Source: Chitinophagaceae bacterium
Lineage (GTDB): Bacteria > Bacteroidota > Bacteroidia > Chitinophagales > UBA10324
NCBI GenBank assembly: GCA_947474435.1
Contig: CANJII010000026.1
Span: 1 to 48,984, forward strand
Reading direction: 5' to 3'
DNA: 48,984 bases
Below are positions 34,711 to 41,995 of this stretch, one piece after another. Made by a program: the position numbers and the translations under genes. Each line of letters starts with the position of its first letter. The first letter of the stretch is position 1. A model generated the notes under the pieces. That model did not search any database, was not told the DNA's origin, and saw nothing but the letters and a program-made list of their open reading frames with translations.

Positions 34711-34929
34711 TTAAATTTTTGCAGGAAGGATTTTTTCAGTAATCCATTTCCCGTTTACATGTTCGCCCCAGATAATAACATCCTTATTTTTTTCATATAC
34801 GCGCTTAGCTTCCAGCATCGCTTTTTTATCCGGACAACAGATTTTTACTCCGTTTTTTGAACCCTTATTGCAAACTTCAATGTAAAAGCCGTCTTTAAAT
34901 TTTTTCGGCACTGTAGGTGGTCTTCCCAT
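34711..34929 (-). CDS. Small conserved-looking protein, function unknown
   Basis: A 72-residue basic protein starting MGRPPTVPKKFKDGFYIEVC. It has three cysteines (EVCNKG, KICCPDKK) and a helix AMLEAKRVYEKNKDVI, and ends in a strand-rich tail GEHVNGKWITEKI. I do not recognise the family. The GRPP start resembles AT-hook-like or minor-groove contacts, and the Lys-rich composition would suit nucleic acid binding, but nothing proves it. It has no signal peptide. It stands alone between a symporter gene and a divergent thioesterase gene. Confidence 0.6.
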   Translation of the reverse strand: MGRPPTVPKKFKDGFYIEVCNKGSKNGVKICCPDKKAMLEAKRVYEKNKDVIIWGEHVNGKWITEKILPAKI

Positions 34930-35051
34930 TACTTATAACTTTTTTTGTTATTGGTGGCAATAATAAATTATTTATTCTTAAATCCATTATCAGTATTAAC
35001 ATTCTCATCAACAAAAGTTAAAATCCATATTCTTATTTGTATTTCTGCCCT

Positions 35052-35477
35052 ATGAAAAATTTCAAACACAAAACAGCCATTCAGGTCCGGTTTGCTGATA
35101 TGGATATGATGGGGCACGCCAACAACTCAGCCTATTCCACATTTATTGAGTATGCACGGATGAAATATTTTGACGATGTGGTGGCTGAAGAAGGAGTGTG
35201 GAGCAAACTCGAAGGACTGATTCTCGCCCGATTGGAAATTGACTTTCGATTACCGATTGTTCTTGGCGATGAAATTTTTATTTATACAAGATGTTCCAGA
35301 ATGGGAACAAAAAGTTTTGATATGGAATGTGTGATTGCAAAAGCTGAAAAGGAAGTGGAAACAATAATGGCAGAAACAAAAGCGGTTATTGTGTGTTTCG
35401 ATTATTCAACCAATAAAACTGTTGCGGTTTCCGAAGAAAGGAAAAAGAAAATTGCAGATTACGAAAGTGCTGACTGA
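35052..35477 (+). CDS. Acyl-CoA thioesterase, hot-dog fold (4HBT)
   Basis: A 141-residue cytoplasmic hot-dog enzyme. The N-terminal motif VRFADMDMMGHANNSAYSTF carries the 4HBT catalytic Asp, within the D-x-D-xx-GH-x-N pattern, and YARMKYFDD follows. This places it with YbgC/FadM-like thioesterases that hydrolyse acyl-CoA. ATG 35052 is used: the TTG at 35037 is part of a TTATTTG promoter-like element. The next gene converges, and the two stop codons touch at 35477/35478 without spacer. The natural acyl chain is not known. Confidence 0.88.
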   Translation: MKNFKHKTAIQVRFADMDMMGHANNSAYSTFIEYARMKYFDDVVAEEGVWSKLEGLILARLEIDFRLPIVLGDEIFIYTRCSRMGTKSFDMECVIAKAEKEVETIMAETKAVIVCFDYSTNKTVAVSEERKKKIADYESAD

Positions 35478-36563
35478 TTATTTTTTTGTTTTCAAAAATG
35501 CAAGCAAATCATTGCTGCTGCTGTCAAAGTCAAATACATCAGTCAGTTGATAATAATTCTGATGGTCAATAGTATAGTCATATCCGAATTTTGCCACTTC
35601 TAATTTATCACCTTCAAAATCCATGATCGAAACAATCGATTTCATTTGCGAAACAGTAAAGCATTTTTTGCTTTGAATAATTTGTTTGGCAGTGCTGATT
35701 TTTGTGCCGGAGAAACTTAAGTTTTTTATGCTTGAAATTATTGAACTCATATCAGCATCAGTTACCACACAAATCGGTACCACCACCACCGGAGGAGGAA
35801 GCATTGATTTCACTGTTGCATCGCCAAACGCATTCCATTCATTTTTATAAACCTGTGTGCTGAAAACCTGTTCGGCAAAACTGTAATTCTGAATGTCGTA
35901 GCACTTAGCAAGGTTTTGTTTCAGAAATTTCATCCGGTTTAAATCCAGTTGAACTAATGTAGCGAGCATCATCATTTGAGCAATGGTCACACAATTACTC
36001 TGAATGAATTGAGTTGCTGCGTTCATTCGGTTGACATCACCTTGCTGTTCGGTAACAGGAATTACGAGAACCATAAAATCATTATCGCTCATTGGTAAAC
36101 TGCAACCACTTACTCCTTTGTATCCAACCGGCGAAGGATAATTTAAATCAGGAAATAGTTTGACATTTATTGGTGGAGGCGGATCTATGACAACTTGCCC
36201 ACCTAAATTAGTAAGATTCACAAAATCATAAAACTGAAATGCATAAGAGAGTGAATTGAATGCATCGAACAAGGCATAATAATGCTGTTTATCATAAATA
36301 TTCGGATATGCGGAATAAGCAAACTGTAATCGCATTCCATCATCATAAAAAACAGAAGCGAGTTGGTAAGCATGATCGCTCAAGAGGCAGCGACCGCGCA
36401 ACCAGGCATTCAGGTAATTCAGTTTCAACTGATCGGTTGGTTGCGTACTTATTTTTTTATATTGAATCTGAACTTCATCATTACTCACCGGTGTGGTACA
36501 GTTTTGCGCGAATGATTGAATTGAAACTGAAATTATAAATATTAATGGAATGTAAATTTTCAT
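35478..36563 (-). CDS. Exported DUF4476-repeat protein
   Basis: A 361-residue secreted protein from ATG 36563; a TTG at 36587 lies in a promoter-like TTTATTTG. The signal peptide (MKIYIPLIFIISVSIQSFA) is followed by three degenerate copies of a helical domain with the DUF4476 pattern. In the second, MSDNDFMVL ... FIQSNCVTIAQMMMLATLV ... DLNRMKFLKQN is clear; in the third, VTDADMSSII ... QSKKCFTVSQMKSIVSIM ... DKLEVAKFGY. The copies are separated by a Pro-rich linker (MLPPPVVVVP). No enzyme motif or sorting domain is present. The function of DUF4476 is unknown. Confidence 0.8.
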   Translation of the reverse strand: MKIYIPLIFIISVSIQSFAQNCTTPVSNDEVQIQYKKISTQPTDQLKLNYLNAWLRGRCLLSDHAYQLASVFYDDGMRLQFAYSAYPNIYDKQHYYALFDAFNSLSYAFQFYDFVNLTNLGGQVVIDPPPPINVKLFPDLNYPSPVGYKGVSGCSLPMSDNDFMVLVIPVTEQQGDVNRMNAATQFIQSNCVTIAQMMMLATLVQLDLNRMKFLKQNLAKCYDIQNYSFAEQVFSTQVYKNEWNAFGDATVKSMLPPPVVVVPICVVTDADMSSIISSIKNLSFSGTKISTAKQIIQSKKCFTVSQMKSIVSIMDFEGDKLEVAKFGYDYTIDHQNYYQLTDVFDFDSSSNDLLAFLKTKK

Positions 36564-36619
36564 TAACAAATTTTTATTTAAGAACAAATAAAATAAGTTG
36601 TTATGATTTATTAGAAATA

Positions 36620-37051
36620 TTATTTTAACAGAGAAGTTGTATTAAAAATTACCGGATCAATGTATTTTTCACCTGCACAAATTTTATCTATAGCTTCATT
36701 TAAAGTTTCAATGCTTGAAGTTTTTAGTACATAACCCAGACAACCTGCTGAAAACATAGCTTCAACTGTTTCTTTATCTTCAAACATGCTGATAGCTATA
36801 ATTTTAATGTGCGGATACAATTCTAAAATTCTTCTTGCCGCCTCGTCTCCATTCATATGTTTCATTTTGTAATCCATAAAAATTACATCAAATTGGTATT
36901 CTCTCATCATAGCCACCGCTTCTTCACCATCAAATGCAATTTCAACTTCTTTTATATTCAAGTTCTGTTTTAATGAATTTTGAATTGCCTGACAAAACAT
37001 TTTATGATCATCAACAACAAGCAACGAAAGTTCTTTTTCTGTTGAAGGCAT
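36620..37051 (-). CDS. Lone response-regulator receiver domain
   Basis: A 143-residue CheY-like receiver. Acidic pocket Asp14/Asp15 (VVDDHKMF), phosphoacceptor Asp60 (VIFMDYKMKHMNG), Ser88 (AIS) and Lys110 (YVLKTS) are all in place. The sequence, especially VEAMFSAGCLGYVLKTS and IDKICAGEKYID, is that of NarL/FixJ regulators, which normally carry a LuxR-type HTH after it. Here the frame stops shortly after the receiver, and no HTH is found downstream. It could act by protein contact or be a truncated gene. No histidine kinase is adjacent. Confidence 0.88.
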   Translation of the reverse strand: MPSTEKELSLLVVDDHKMFCQAIQNSLKQNLNIKEVEIAFDGEEAVAMMREYQFDVIFMDYKMKHMNGDEAARRILELYPHIKIIAISMFEDKETVEAMFSAGCLGYVLKTSSIETLNEAIDKICAGEKYIDPVIFNTTSLLK

Positions 37052-37070
37052 CTGTATTTTTTTTGAAGTC

Positions 37071-37101
37071 TAAATGTAGCGACAATTTAAAAATTGAACA
37101 A
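37071..37101 (-). promoter_or_regulatory. Promoter of the receiver-domain gene
   Basis: On the minus strand, TTG (37099-37101), exactly 20 bp, then TACATTTA (37071-37078) is a one-mismatch match to TTG/TAnnTTTG. It starts 20 bp before the ATG. Confidence 0.55.
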
Positions 37102-37175
37102 TTATCACCTGGTATAAATAATAGCAGGAAGTTTTTTTGCTTCAATTTATTTCCCTTTTTTATCAATTGTCTGAA

Positions 37176-37212
37176 AAATAAAAACGCCCCTCAAAAAAAA
37201 TTGAAGGGCGGT
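37176..37212 (-). terminator. Terminator of the cupredoxin gene
   Basis: On the minus strand CGCCCTTCAA pairs with TTGAGGGGCG (one mismatch), followed by GTTTTTATTTTT. It lies about 25 bp after the stop codon at 37236. Confidence 0.85.
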
Positions 37213-37235
37213 ATCTTTTTATTGTATTTGTAAAA

Positions 37236-37826
37236 TCATTCTTTCACAACTCTCACTACTTTTACAATATCCATTTCATTTCTGATTGCCACAAAATATA
37301 TTCCGTTATAGAGACCCGAAAAGTCTAAAGTATTTATACTGCCGTTTGAAAGATCCATGTATAAAACTGTTTGTCCAACAATGTTTTTTATATCAGCTAC
37401 ATGCGATTTGCCAGATGAAGGCATGTTGATTTTTAAAAAATTGTGAACACCAGTCGGATAAATTAAAATTTCGCTTTGATGGTCAATATTTGATGTTTCA
37501 GTTGAACTTGCAGATGCTTTTACCTGACCAGTAAATAAATGAACAGAGCAATGAAAATTGTAATCTCCGGCAACTGATAAAACATAAATGAACGAAGTAC
37601 CACTGGTAACATTAAAAGTGTTGGCGCCGGAAGGAACAGATGTTGATTCCAAAGGGTGAAAACTAAAATCACCGCCCCAGATTATTGTATCACCAACATT
37701 AGCCAAAACCACATTTGGACTATATGCCATACCTGCGGAACCTCCGAACTGAATTAAATGTGATGTGGCAAATGCTCCGAAACTTAAAAGAATGAAGGAG
37801 AGGAACAGAGTAATTTTTGATTTCAT
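37236..37826 (-). CDS. Plastocyanin/azurin-like cupredoxin with T9SS sorting domain
   Basis: A 196-residue protein. The signal peptide (residues 1-20, SFGAFA) is followed by a one-domain cupredoxin (about 22-106) and a T9SS sorting domain (ILIYPTGVHNFLKINM ... VVRVVKE). Copper ligands can be placed as His57 (FSFHPLES), Cys93 and His96 (NFHCSVH). The usual axial Met in a GM-x-G pattern appears to be Phe98 (LFTGQV). A protein exported by T9SS would carry this site outside the cell or on the surface. It is divergent from the MbnP/MbnH-type gene pair, which hints at shared copper or redox biology; that link is an inference. Confidence 0.75.
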   Translation of the reverse strand: MKSKITLFLSFILLSFGAFATSHLIQFGGSAGMAYSPNVVLANVGDTIIWGGDFSFHPLESTSVPSGANTFNVTSGTSFIYVLSVAGDYNFHCSVHLFTGQVKASASSTETSNIDHQSEILIYPTGVHNFLKINMPSSGKSHVADIKNIVGQTVLYMDLSNGSINTLDFSGLYNGIYFVAIRNEMDIVKVVRVVKE

Positions 37827-38107
37827 GTTTTGATTTTATTTGGTTCGCAACTTTACAATGGATTCTACGCAAAACCGACGGTTATAGTTCCAATGAATTA
37901 ACAGTCGTCTGATAAACTGTATAATACTTTGTCAAATTAATCGCAAGTTGAAAATAAAAAGTGATTAGGTGTGTTGTTCTGCATTATGAATTCAGGTGAT
38001 TAAAATCATTTACTTAAAGTCATATATGTACTCATTTTGAAACACTGAAATTTCACTGAGATTCATTTTTATTTTTTTAGTTGAAATAAAATCAGAACAC
38101 TTAGTAA

Positions 38108-38842
38108 ATGACAAATAAAATTTTCCTCGCTTTATTTTTTGCTGTTGTTTTTCAGTCGTGTGAAAAAGGAATGGTACAGCCTCACATTACTAAGGCCACA
38201 AAAGGAACTGTTCATTTTAAAATAAATTATGAAGTGGACCATGTCGCACTTCAAAACATGGAAATGCTTTATACCACTCCGAACGGTTATCCTTATTCAG
38301 TCTGGAAAATTCAGTACATCGTTTCAGATTTCAAATTTTATAACTCAGCAGGAGTTTGGAGCGATACCGGATTTTATTTTCTTGATTCGCAGGACATCGG
38401 AAAAAATTCTATTTCAATTCAGGGAATTCCGTTCGGATATTATGAGCGGGTTTCATTTCTGATAGGAATAAAACCTGAATACAATGTGCATGATTCGTTA
38501 CCGATGCAAGCTGATTTTCAGGATATGTTCTGGCCTGATGTAATGGGTGGAGGATATCACTTTATGAAGCTTGAAGGAAGATATTCAGTGGGCGGAACAG
38601 AGATGGGTTACGCCATTCACATTGGAGGAACTGGATTTTCAATTCCGATAAAGTTGAATCAGAAGTTTCAGGTGAATTATAAATATCCAATAAAATATTT
38701 TCAATTGACCATGAACATCAATGAGTGGTTTCGAAATCCAATCACTTATGATTTTGAAACTGATGGTGCATCCATCATGGGTGATTCAGTAGCAATGATG
38801 AAGATTGTAAAAAACGGTGTGGATGTTTTTAAAATTAATTAA
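38108..38842 (+). CDS. MbnP-family periplasmic lipoprotein
   Basis: A 244-residue predicted lipoprotein (lipobox VVFQSCEK, Cys18). It has the MbnP hallmark: MFWPDVMGGGYHFMKLEG (residues 140-157), preceded by the paired strand GTVHFKINYEVDHVAL and followed by HIGGTGFSIPIKL. MbnP proteins bind copper, and in the studied case a tryptophan is oxidised to kynurenine by the diheme partner MbnH. Trp66, Trp84, Trp142 and Trp207 are the candidates here; I cannot say which is modified. The stop codon overlaps the start of the diheme peroxidase-like gene by 1 bp. There is no methanobactin precursor visible nearby. Confidence 0.85.
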   Translation: MTNKIFLALFFAVVFQSCEKGMVQPHITKATKGTVHFKINYEVDHVALQNMEMLYTTPNGYPYSVWKIQYIVSDFKFYNSAGVWSDTGFYFLDSQDIGKNSISIQGIPFGYYERVSFLIGIKPEYNVHDSLPMQADFQDMFWPDVMGGGYHFMKLEGRYSVGGTEMGYAIHIGGTGFSIPIKLNQKFQVNYKYPIKYFQLTMNINEWFRNPITYDFETDGASIMGDSVAMMKIVKNGVDVFKIN

Positions 38843-39870
38843 TGATGAAACGGATATTTGTTTTCATTCTGATTGTTCCATTGTTTATGATTGGAAATAA
38901 TGCATGCAAAAAGAAAGTTGAAAAACCAATCAGCAAATTAGATACAGCGATTTACAATCCAACCGCTTATCATTTTGTAAATCCAACTGATTTTCCCTAC
39001 ATGCAGTTGAGTACAAGTAACCCAATGACGGTTGAAGGAATTCGCCTTGGAAGGATGTTGTATTACGATAACATCATTGATAAATACCAGGCGCGTTCGT
39101 GCGGAACTTGTCACCATCAGGATAAAGCGTTCAGCACACCCGGAAATATTATACCGCACATCAACATCGGTTACAGCAGTTATTTTTTATGGAACGGCGG
39201 AGTGAAAGGAACAATTGAAGATGCGATGAAATTTGAAGTGGAAGAATTTTTTGAAACCAATGTTTCATACCTGAATGCAGATGCAGAATATCCGTATTAT
39301 TTTTTTAAAGCTTTCGGCACTAAGCAAATTACAGCACAACAGGTTGCTTATGCATTGGCGCAATTCATACGAACACTTGTAAGCGGAAATTCTAAGTTCG
39401 ATAAATTCCTGCGCGAAGAAGTTAATTTTTCAAATCAGGAACTCGATGGGTTTAATCTTTTTTATTCGGAAGCGGGTGATTGTTTTCATTGTCATGGCGT
39501 GATGTTATTTACCGACCAGGATTTTCATAACACCGGATTGGATACAACTTTTACAGAAGCGAATTATGGAAGATATACTGTTACAGGAAACCCGATGGAC
39601 AAAGGAAAATTTAAAACACCCACTCTCCGCAACATAGAACTCACTGGCCCATATATGCACGATGGACGGTTTCATTCATTGGAACAAGTCATTGATTTTT
39701 ATAATGCACCAACAGTAATGTCTGCAACATTAGACCCAATCATGTCGAAGCCCAATCATTTAAGCGGATTGAATTTAACTGACTATCAGAAGCAAAGTCT
39801 CATTGCATTTTTAAAAACATTGACTGATACATCGTTTACAATCAATACTGATTTTTCAAATCCATTCTGA
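38842..39870 (+). CDS. Diheme cytochrome c peroxidase-like MbnH/MauG enzyme
   Basis: A 342-residue predicted lipoprotein (Cys22 in GNNACKKK) of the bacterial CCP/MauG family. Two c-type heme sites are visible: CGTCHHQD (Cys87, Cys90, His91) and CFHCHG (Cys214, Cys217, His218). Family motifs LGRMLYYD, ALAQFIRTLVSGNS and FKTPTLRNIELTGPYMHDGR are intact. Its position right behind an MbnP gene makes it the probable MbnH, which forms a bis-Fe(IV) state and oxidises a Trp of MbnP, rather than a plain peroxidase. Heme attachment would need the cytochrome c maturation system, part of which is encoded at 5957-7776. Confidence 0.9.
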   Translation: MMKRIFVFILIVPLFMIGNNACKKKVEKPISKLDTAIYNPTAYHFVNPTDFPYMQLSTSNPMTVEGIRLGRMLYYDNIIDKYQARSCGTCHHQDKAFSTPGNIIPHINIGYSSYFLWNGGVKGTIEDAMKFEVEEFFETNVSYLNADAEYPYYFFKAFGTKQITAQQVAYALAQFIRTLVSGNSKFDKFLREEVNFSNQELDGFNLFYSEAGDCFHCHGVMLFTDQDFHNTGLDTTFTEANYGRYTVTGNPMDKGKFKTPTLRNIELTGPYMHDGRFHSLEQVIDFYNAPTVMSATLDPIMSKPNHLSGLNLTDYQKQSLIAFLKTLTDTSFTINTDFSNPF

Positions 39871-39994
39871 AAAAAAAATTTGCGCGTAGGAGCTGTGTGC
39901 ACGGAGATTTTTTATTGAATAAATTATTTTCATTCAGAAGAAAATAATTTTCCTTGCAACTGTTTTTATTTCTTTGTCAGGAATTAATCAGATA

Positions 39995-41701
39995 ATGAAA
40001 ATCACCGGACAATTAGTTGACATACACAACCGCGAAATATTTCCGGCAGAAATAATTGTGGAGGAAGGAAAAATAATTTCTATTGCAAGAGTTGAAAAAG
40101 CGAACTCAAAATTTATTCTGCCCGGATTTATTGATGCGCACATACATATCGAAAGCAGCATGCTGATTCCATCAGAGTTCGCAAGGCTTGCGGTTATTCA
40201 TGGAACTGTTGCCACGGTGAGTGACCCTCACGAGATAGCAAATGTGATGGGTGTGGAAGGAGTGGAGTACATGATTGAAAACGGAAACAAGGTTCCATTC
40301 TGGTTCAACTTCGGAGCGCCATCGTGTGTGCCTGCAACGAGTTTTGAAACAGCAGGTGCACAATTGGATTCTATTGCAGTAGAAAAATTATTACAACGAG
40401 ATGATATCAAGTACCTGGCGGAAATGATGAACTGGCCGGGAGTTTTATTTGATGATGAAGAAGTGAAAAGGAAAATTGCCGCTGCTCTTAAATTAAATAA
40501 ACCAGTTGATGGGCACGCGCCGGGGTTAACGGGTGAACAAGCACTGAAATATATAAGCGCAGGAATAACTACCGACCACGAATGTTTTACTTACGAAGAA
40601 GGAAAGTTTAAAGCAGAACACGGAATGAAAATTCTGATTCGGGAAGGAAGTGCAGCGAAAAATTTTGAAGCACTGATTCCATTGCTGAAAGAATTTCCTG
40701 AACTGATAATGTTTTGTTCTGATGATAAACATCCGAATGATTTAGTGGTAAGTCACATTAACGAATTGGTGAGTCGCGCTGTGAAGAAAGGATATGATTT
40801 GTTTGATGTATTGCGCGCTGCTTGTTTGAATGCACACACACATTACCATCTCAATCATGGATTATTGCAGGAAGGAGATAGCGCTGATTTTATTTTAGTG
40901 AATGATCTGAGTGATTTTAAAGTGCATCAGACATTTATTAGTGGAAAGTTGGTTGCCGAAAACAACAGCATCGGTTCGAGTCCCGCCTATAGCCTCGGTT
41001 CGAGTCCCCTCGAACCGAAAATTTCGACGCGTGAGGACACGCGCCGAGGCTCGTCATTAATCGAAAGCATTCCTGAAAAAATCATCAACAATTTTAATTG
41101 CACCGAAAAACATCGGGATGATTTTAAACTGAAATCAAACGGCAAAAAAAAAATCAGAGTAATAGAAGCACTCGAAGGGCAGTTAATTACCAATGAAATT
41201 ATTGTTGATGCAAAAACTGAAGATGGATTTATAGTGAGCGATGTTAAACAAGATATTTTAAAACTTACAATAGTTAATCGATACAACAATGCTCCTCCGG
41301 CAATTGCATTCATAAAAAATTTCGGATTGAAACGCGGAGCTATTGCAAGTTGTGTTGGTCACGATTCACATAATATAATTTGTGTTGGTGTGGATGATAA
41401 ATCTATTTGTCGTGCAGTCAATCTAATTATAAAATCAAAAGGCGGATTATCTTCCACTGATGGAATGAATGATAAAGTTTTACCACTGCCTGTTGCCGGT
41501 ATCATGACCAATGCTGATGCTTATGAAGTTGCTGAAGGTTATTCTTCCATTGATGCATTCGCCAAACAACTCGGAACAAAACTGAATGCACCGTACATGA
41601 CTCTTTCATTCATGGCATTGCTCGTTATTCCTGATTTGAAACTGAGCGATAAAGGTTTGTTCAGCGGGAAGAAGTTTGAGTTTGTGGAGGTGGAATTATA
41701 A
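39995..41701 (+). CDS. ade: Adenine deaminase with a palindrome-encoded insert
   Basis: This amidohydrolase converts adenine to hypoxanthine plus ammonia. The metal motif is [14 protein letters not shown] (His49, His51), then [23 protein letters not shown] and [12 protein letters not shown]; the C-terminal domain has [11 protein letters not shown] and KGGLSSTDG. From ATG 39995 it is 568 residues; homologues run to about 540-550. The difference sits at about residues 325-355, between the first domain ([10 protein letters not shown]) and [11 protein letters not shown]. There the sequence is Ser/Pro/Arg-rich and unlike the rest, encoded by a GC-rich palindrome. The TTG at 39974 is a promoter TTTG, not a start. 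Function is probably kept because the insert is at a domain junction. Confidence 0.92.
   Translation: MKITGQLVDIHNREIFPAEIIVEEGKIISIARVEKANSKFILPGFIDAHIHIESSMLIPSEFARLAVIHGTVATVSDPHEIANVMGVEGVEYMIENGNKVPFWFNFGAPSCVPATSFETAGAQLDSIAVEKLLQRDDIKYLAEMMNWPGVLFDDEEVKRKIAAALKLNKPVDGHAPGLTGEQALKYISAGITTDHECFTYEEGKFKAEHGMKILIREGSAAKNFEALIPLLKEFPELIMFCSDDKHPNDLVVSHINELVSRAVKKGYDLFDVLRAACLNAHTHYHLNHGLLQEGDSADFILVNDLSDFKVHQTFISGKLVAENNSIGSSPAYSLGSSPLEPKISTREDTRRGSSLIESIPEKIINNFNCTEKHRDDFKLKSNGKKKIRVIEALEGQLITNEIIVDAKTEDGFIVSDVKQDILKLTIVNRYNNAPPAIAFIKNFGLKRGAIASCVGHDSHNIICVGVDDKSICRAVNLIIKSKGGLSSTDGMNDKVLPLPVAGIMTNADAYEVAEGYSSIDAFAKQLGTKLNAPYMTLSFMALLVIPDLKLSDKGLFSGKKFEFVEVEL
40969..41060. repeat. GC-rich palindromic element inserted in frame in ade
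   Basis: A 92-bp stretch with markedly higher GC than its host gene. It contains a 10-bp stem TCGGTTCGAG/CTCGAACCGA with loop TCCC (40995-41018), a 6-bp stem CGCGTG/CACGCG with loop AGGA (41028-41043), and an outer pair AGCCTCGG/CCGAGGCT (40991-40998/41044-41051). A 14-bp direct repeat TCGGTTCGAGTCCC lies at 40971 and 40995. It stays in frame and encodes about 30 low-complexity residues. The form is that of translated palindromic elements known from Rickettsia. Confidence 0.7.
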
Positions 41702-41711
41702 TTCTGATTGA

Positions 41712-41900
41712 AATCGAGAATGTCAAGTCCACCGAAAAAATTCAATAACGAAAATGTCATTGCGAGGAGAGTGTATTCACTCGACGAAGCAATCCTTCGG
41801 CACAGCACCCGCAAAAAAATTGCTAATTATTTCACCACATTTTATGTTGAAAGATTGCTTCGAAAACTGAATACAGTTTTCTCGCAATGACATCTCGATT
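41712..41900. repeat. Dispersed palindromic repeat with GTCATTGCGAG ends
   Basis: Perfect 11-bp terminal inverted repeats GTCATTGCGAG (41756-41766) and CTCGCAATGAC (41881-41891), an inner pair CGAAGCAATC (41785-41794) / GATTGCTTCG (41853-41862), and an outer pair AATCGAGA/TCTCGATT (41712/41893). Two mini-hairpins sit between: GAGTG-TATT-CACTC (41769-41782) and GAAAACTG-AATA-CAGTTTTC (41862-41881). This is the REP-like 'TCATTGCGAG...CGAAGCAATC' element seen in many bacterial genomes. The apparent reading frame across it is not a gene. Confidence 0.85.
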
Positions 41901-41995
41901 ATAAAATGAATGATATGTTTTAGTTTTCATTTTCTTTAAGTTATTAAATTTATGAGTGAAGTTTTTATTTACATTTATACCAAACCAACACTTCA

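Noticed and set aside
40971-41008. GGTTCGAGTCC inside ade resembles a tRNA T-arm, twice
   Set aside because: The flanking bases do not form a 5-bp T stem in the first copy, and no anticodon or D arm is present. The motif is part of the palindrome TCGGTTCGAG/CTCGAACCGA.
41708-41890. A 60-codon frame in the gap after ade
   Set aside because: It spans a REP-like inverted repeat element and its protein has no recognisable features.
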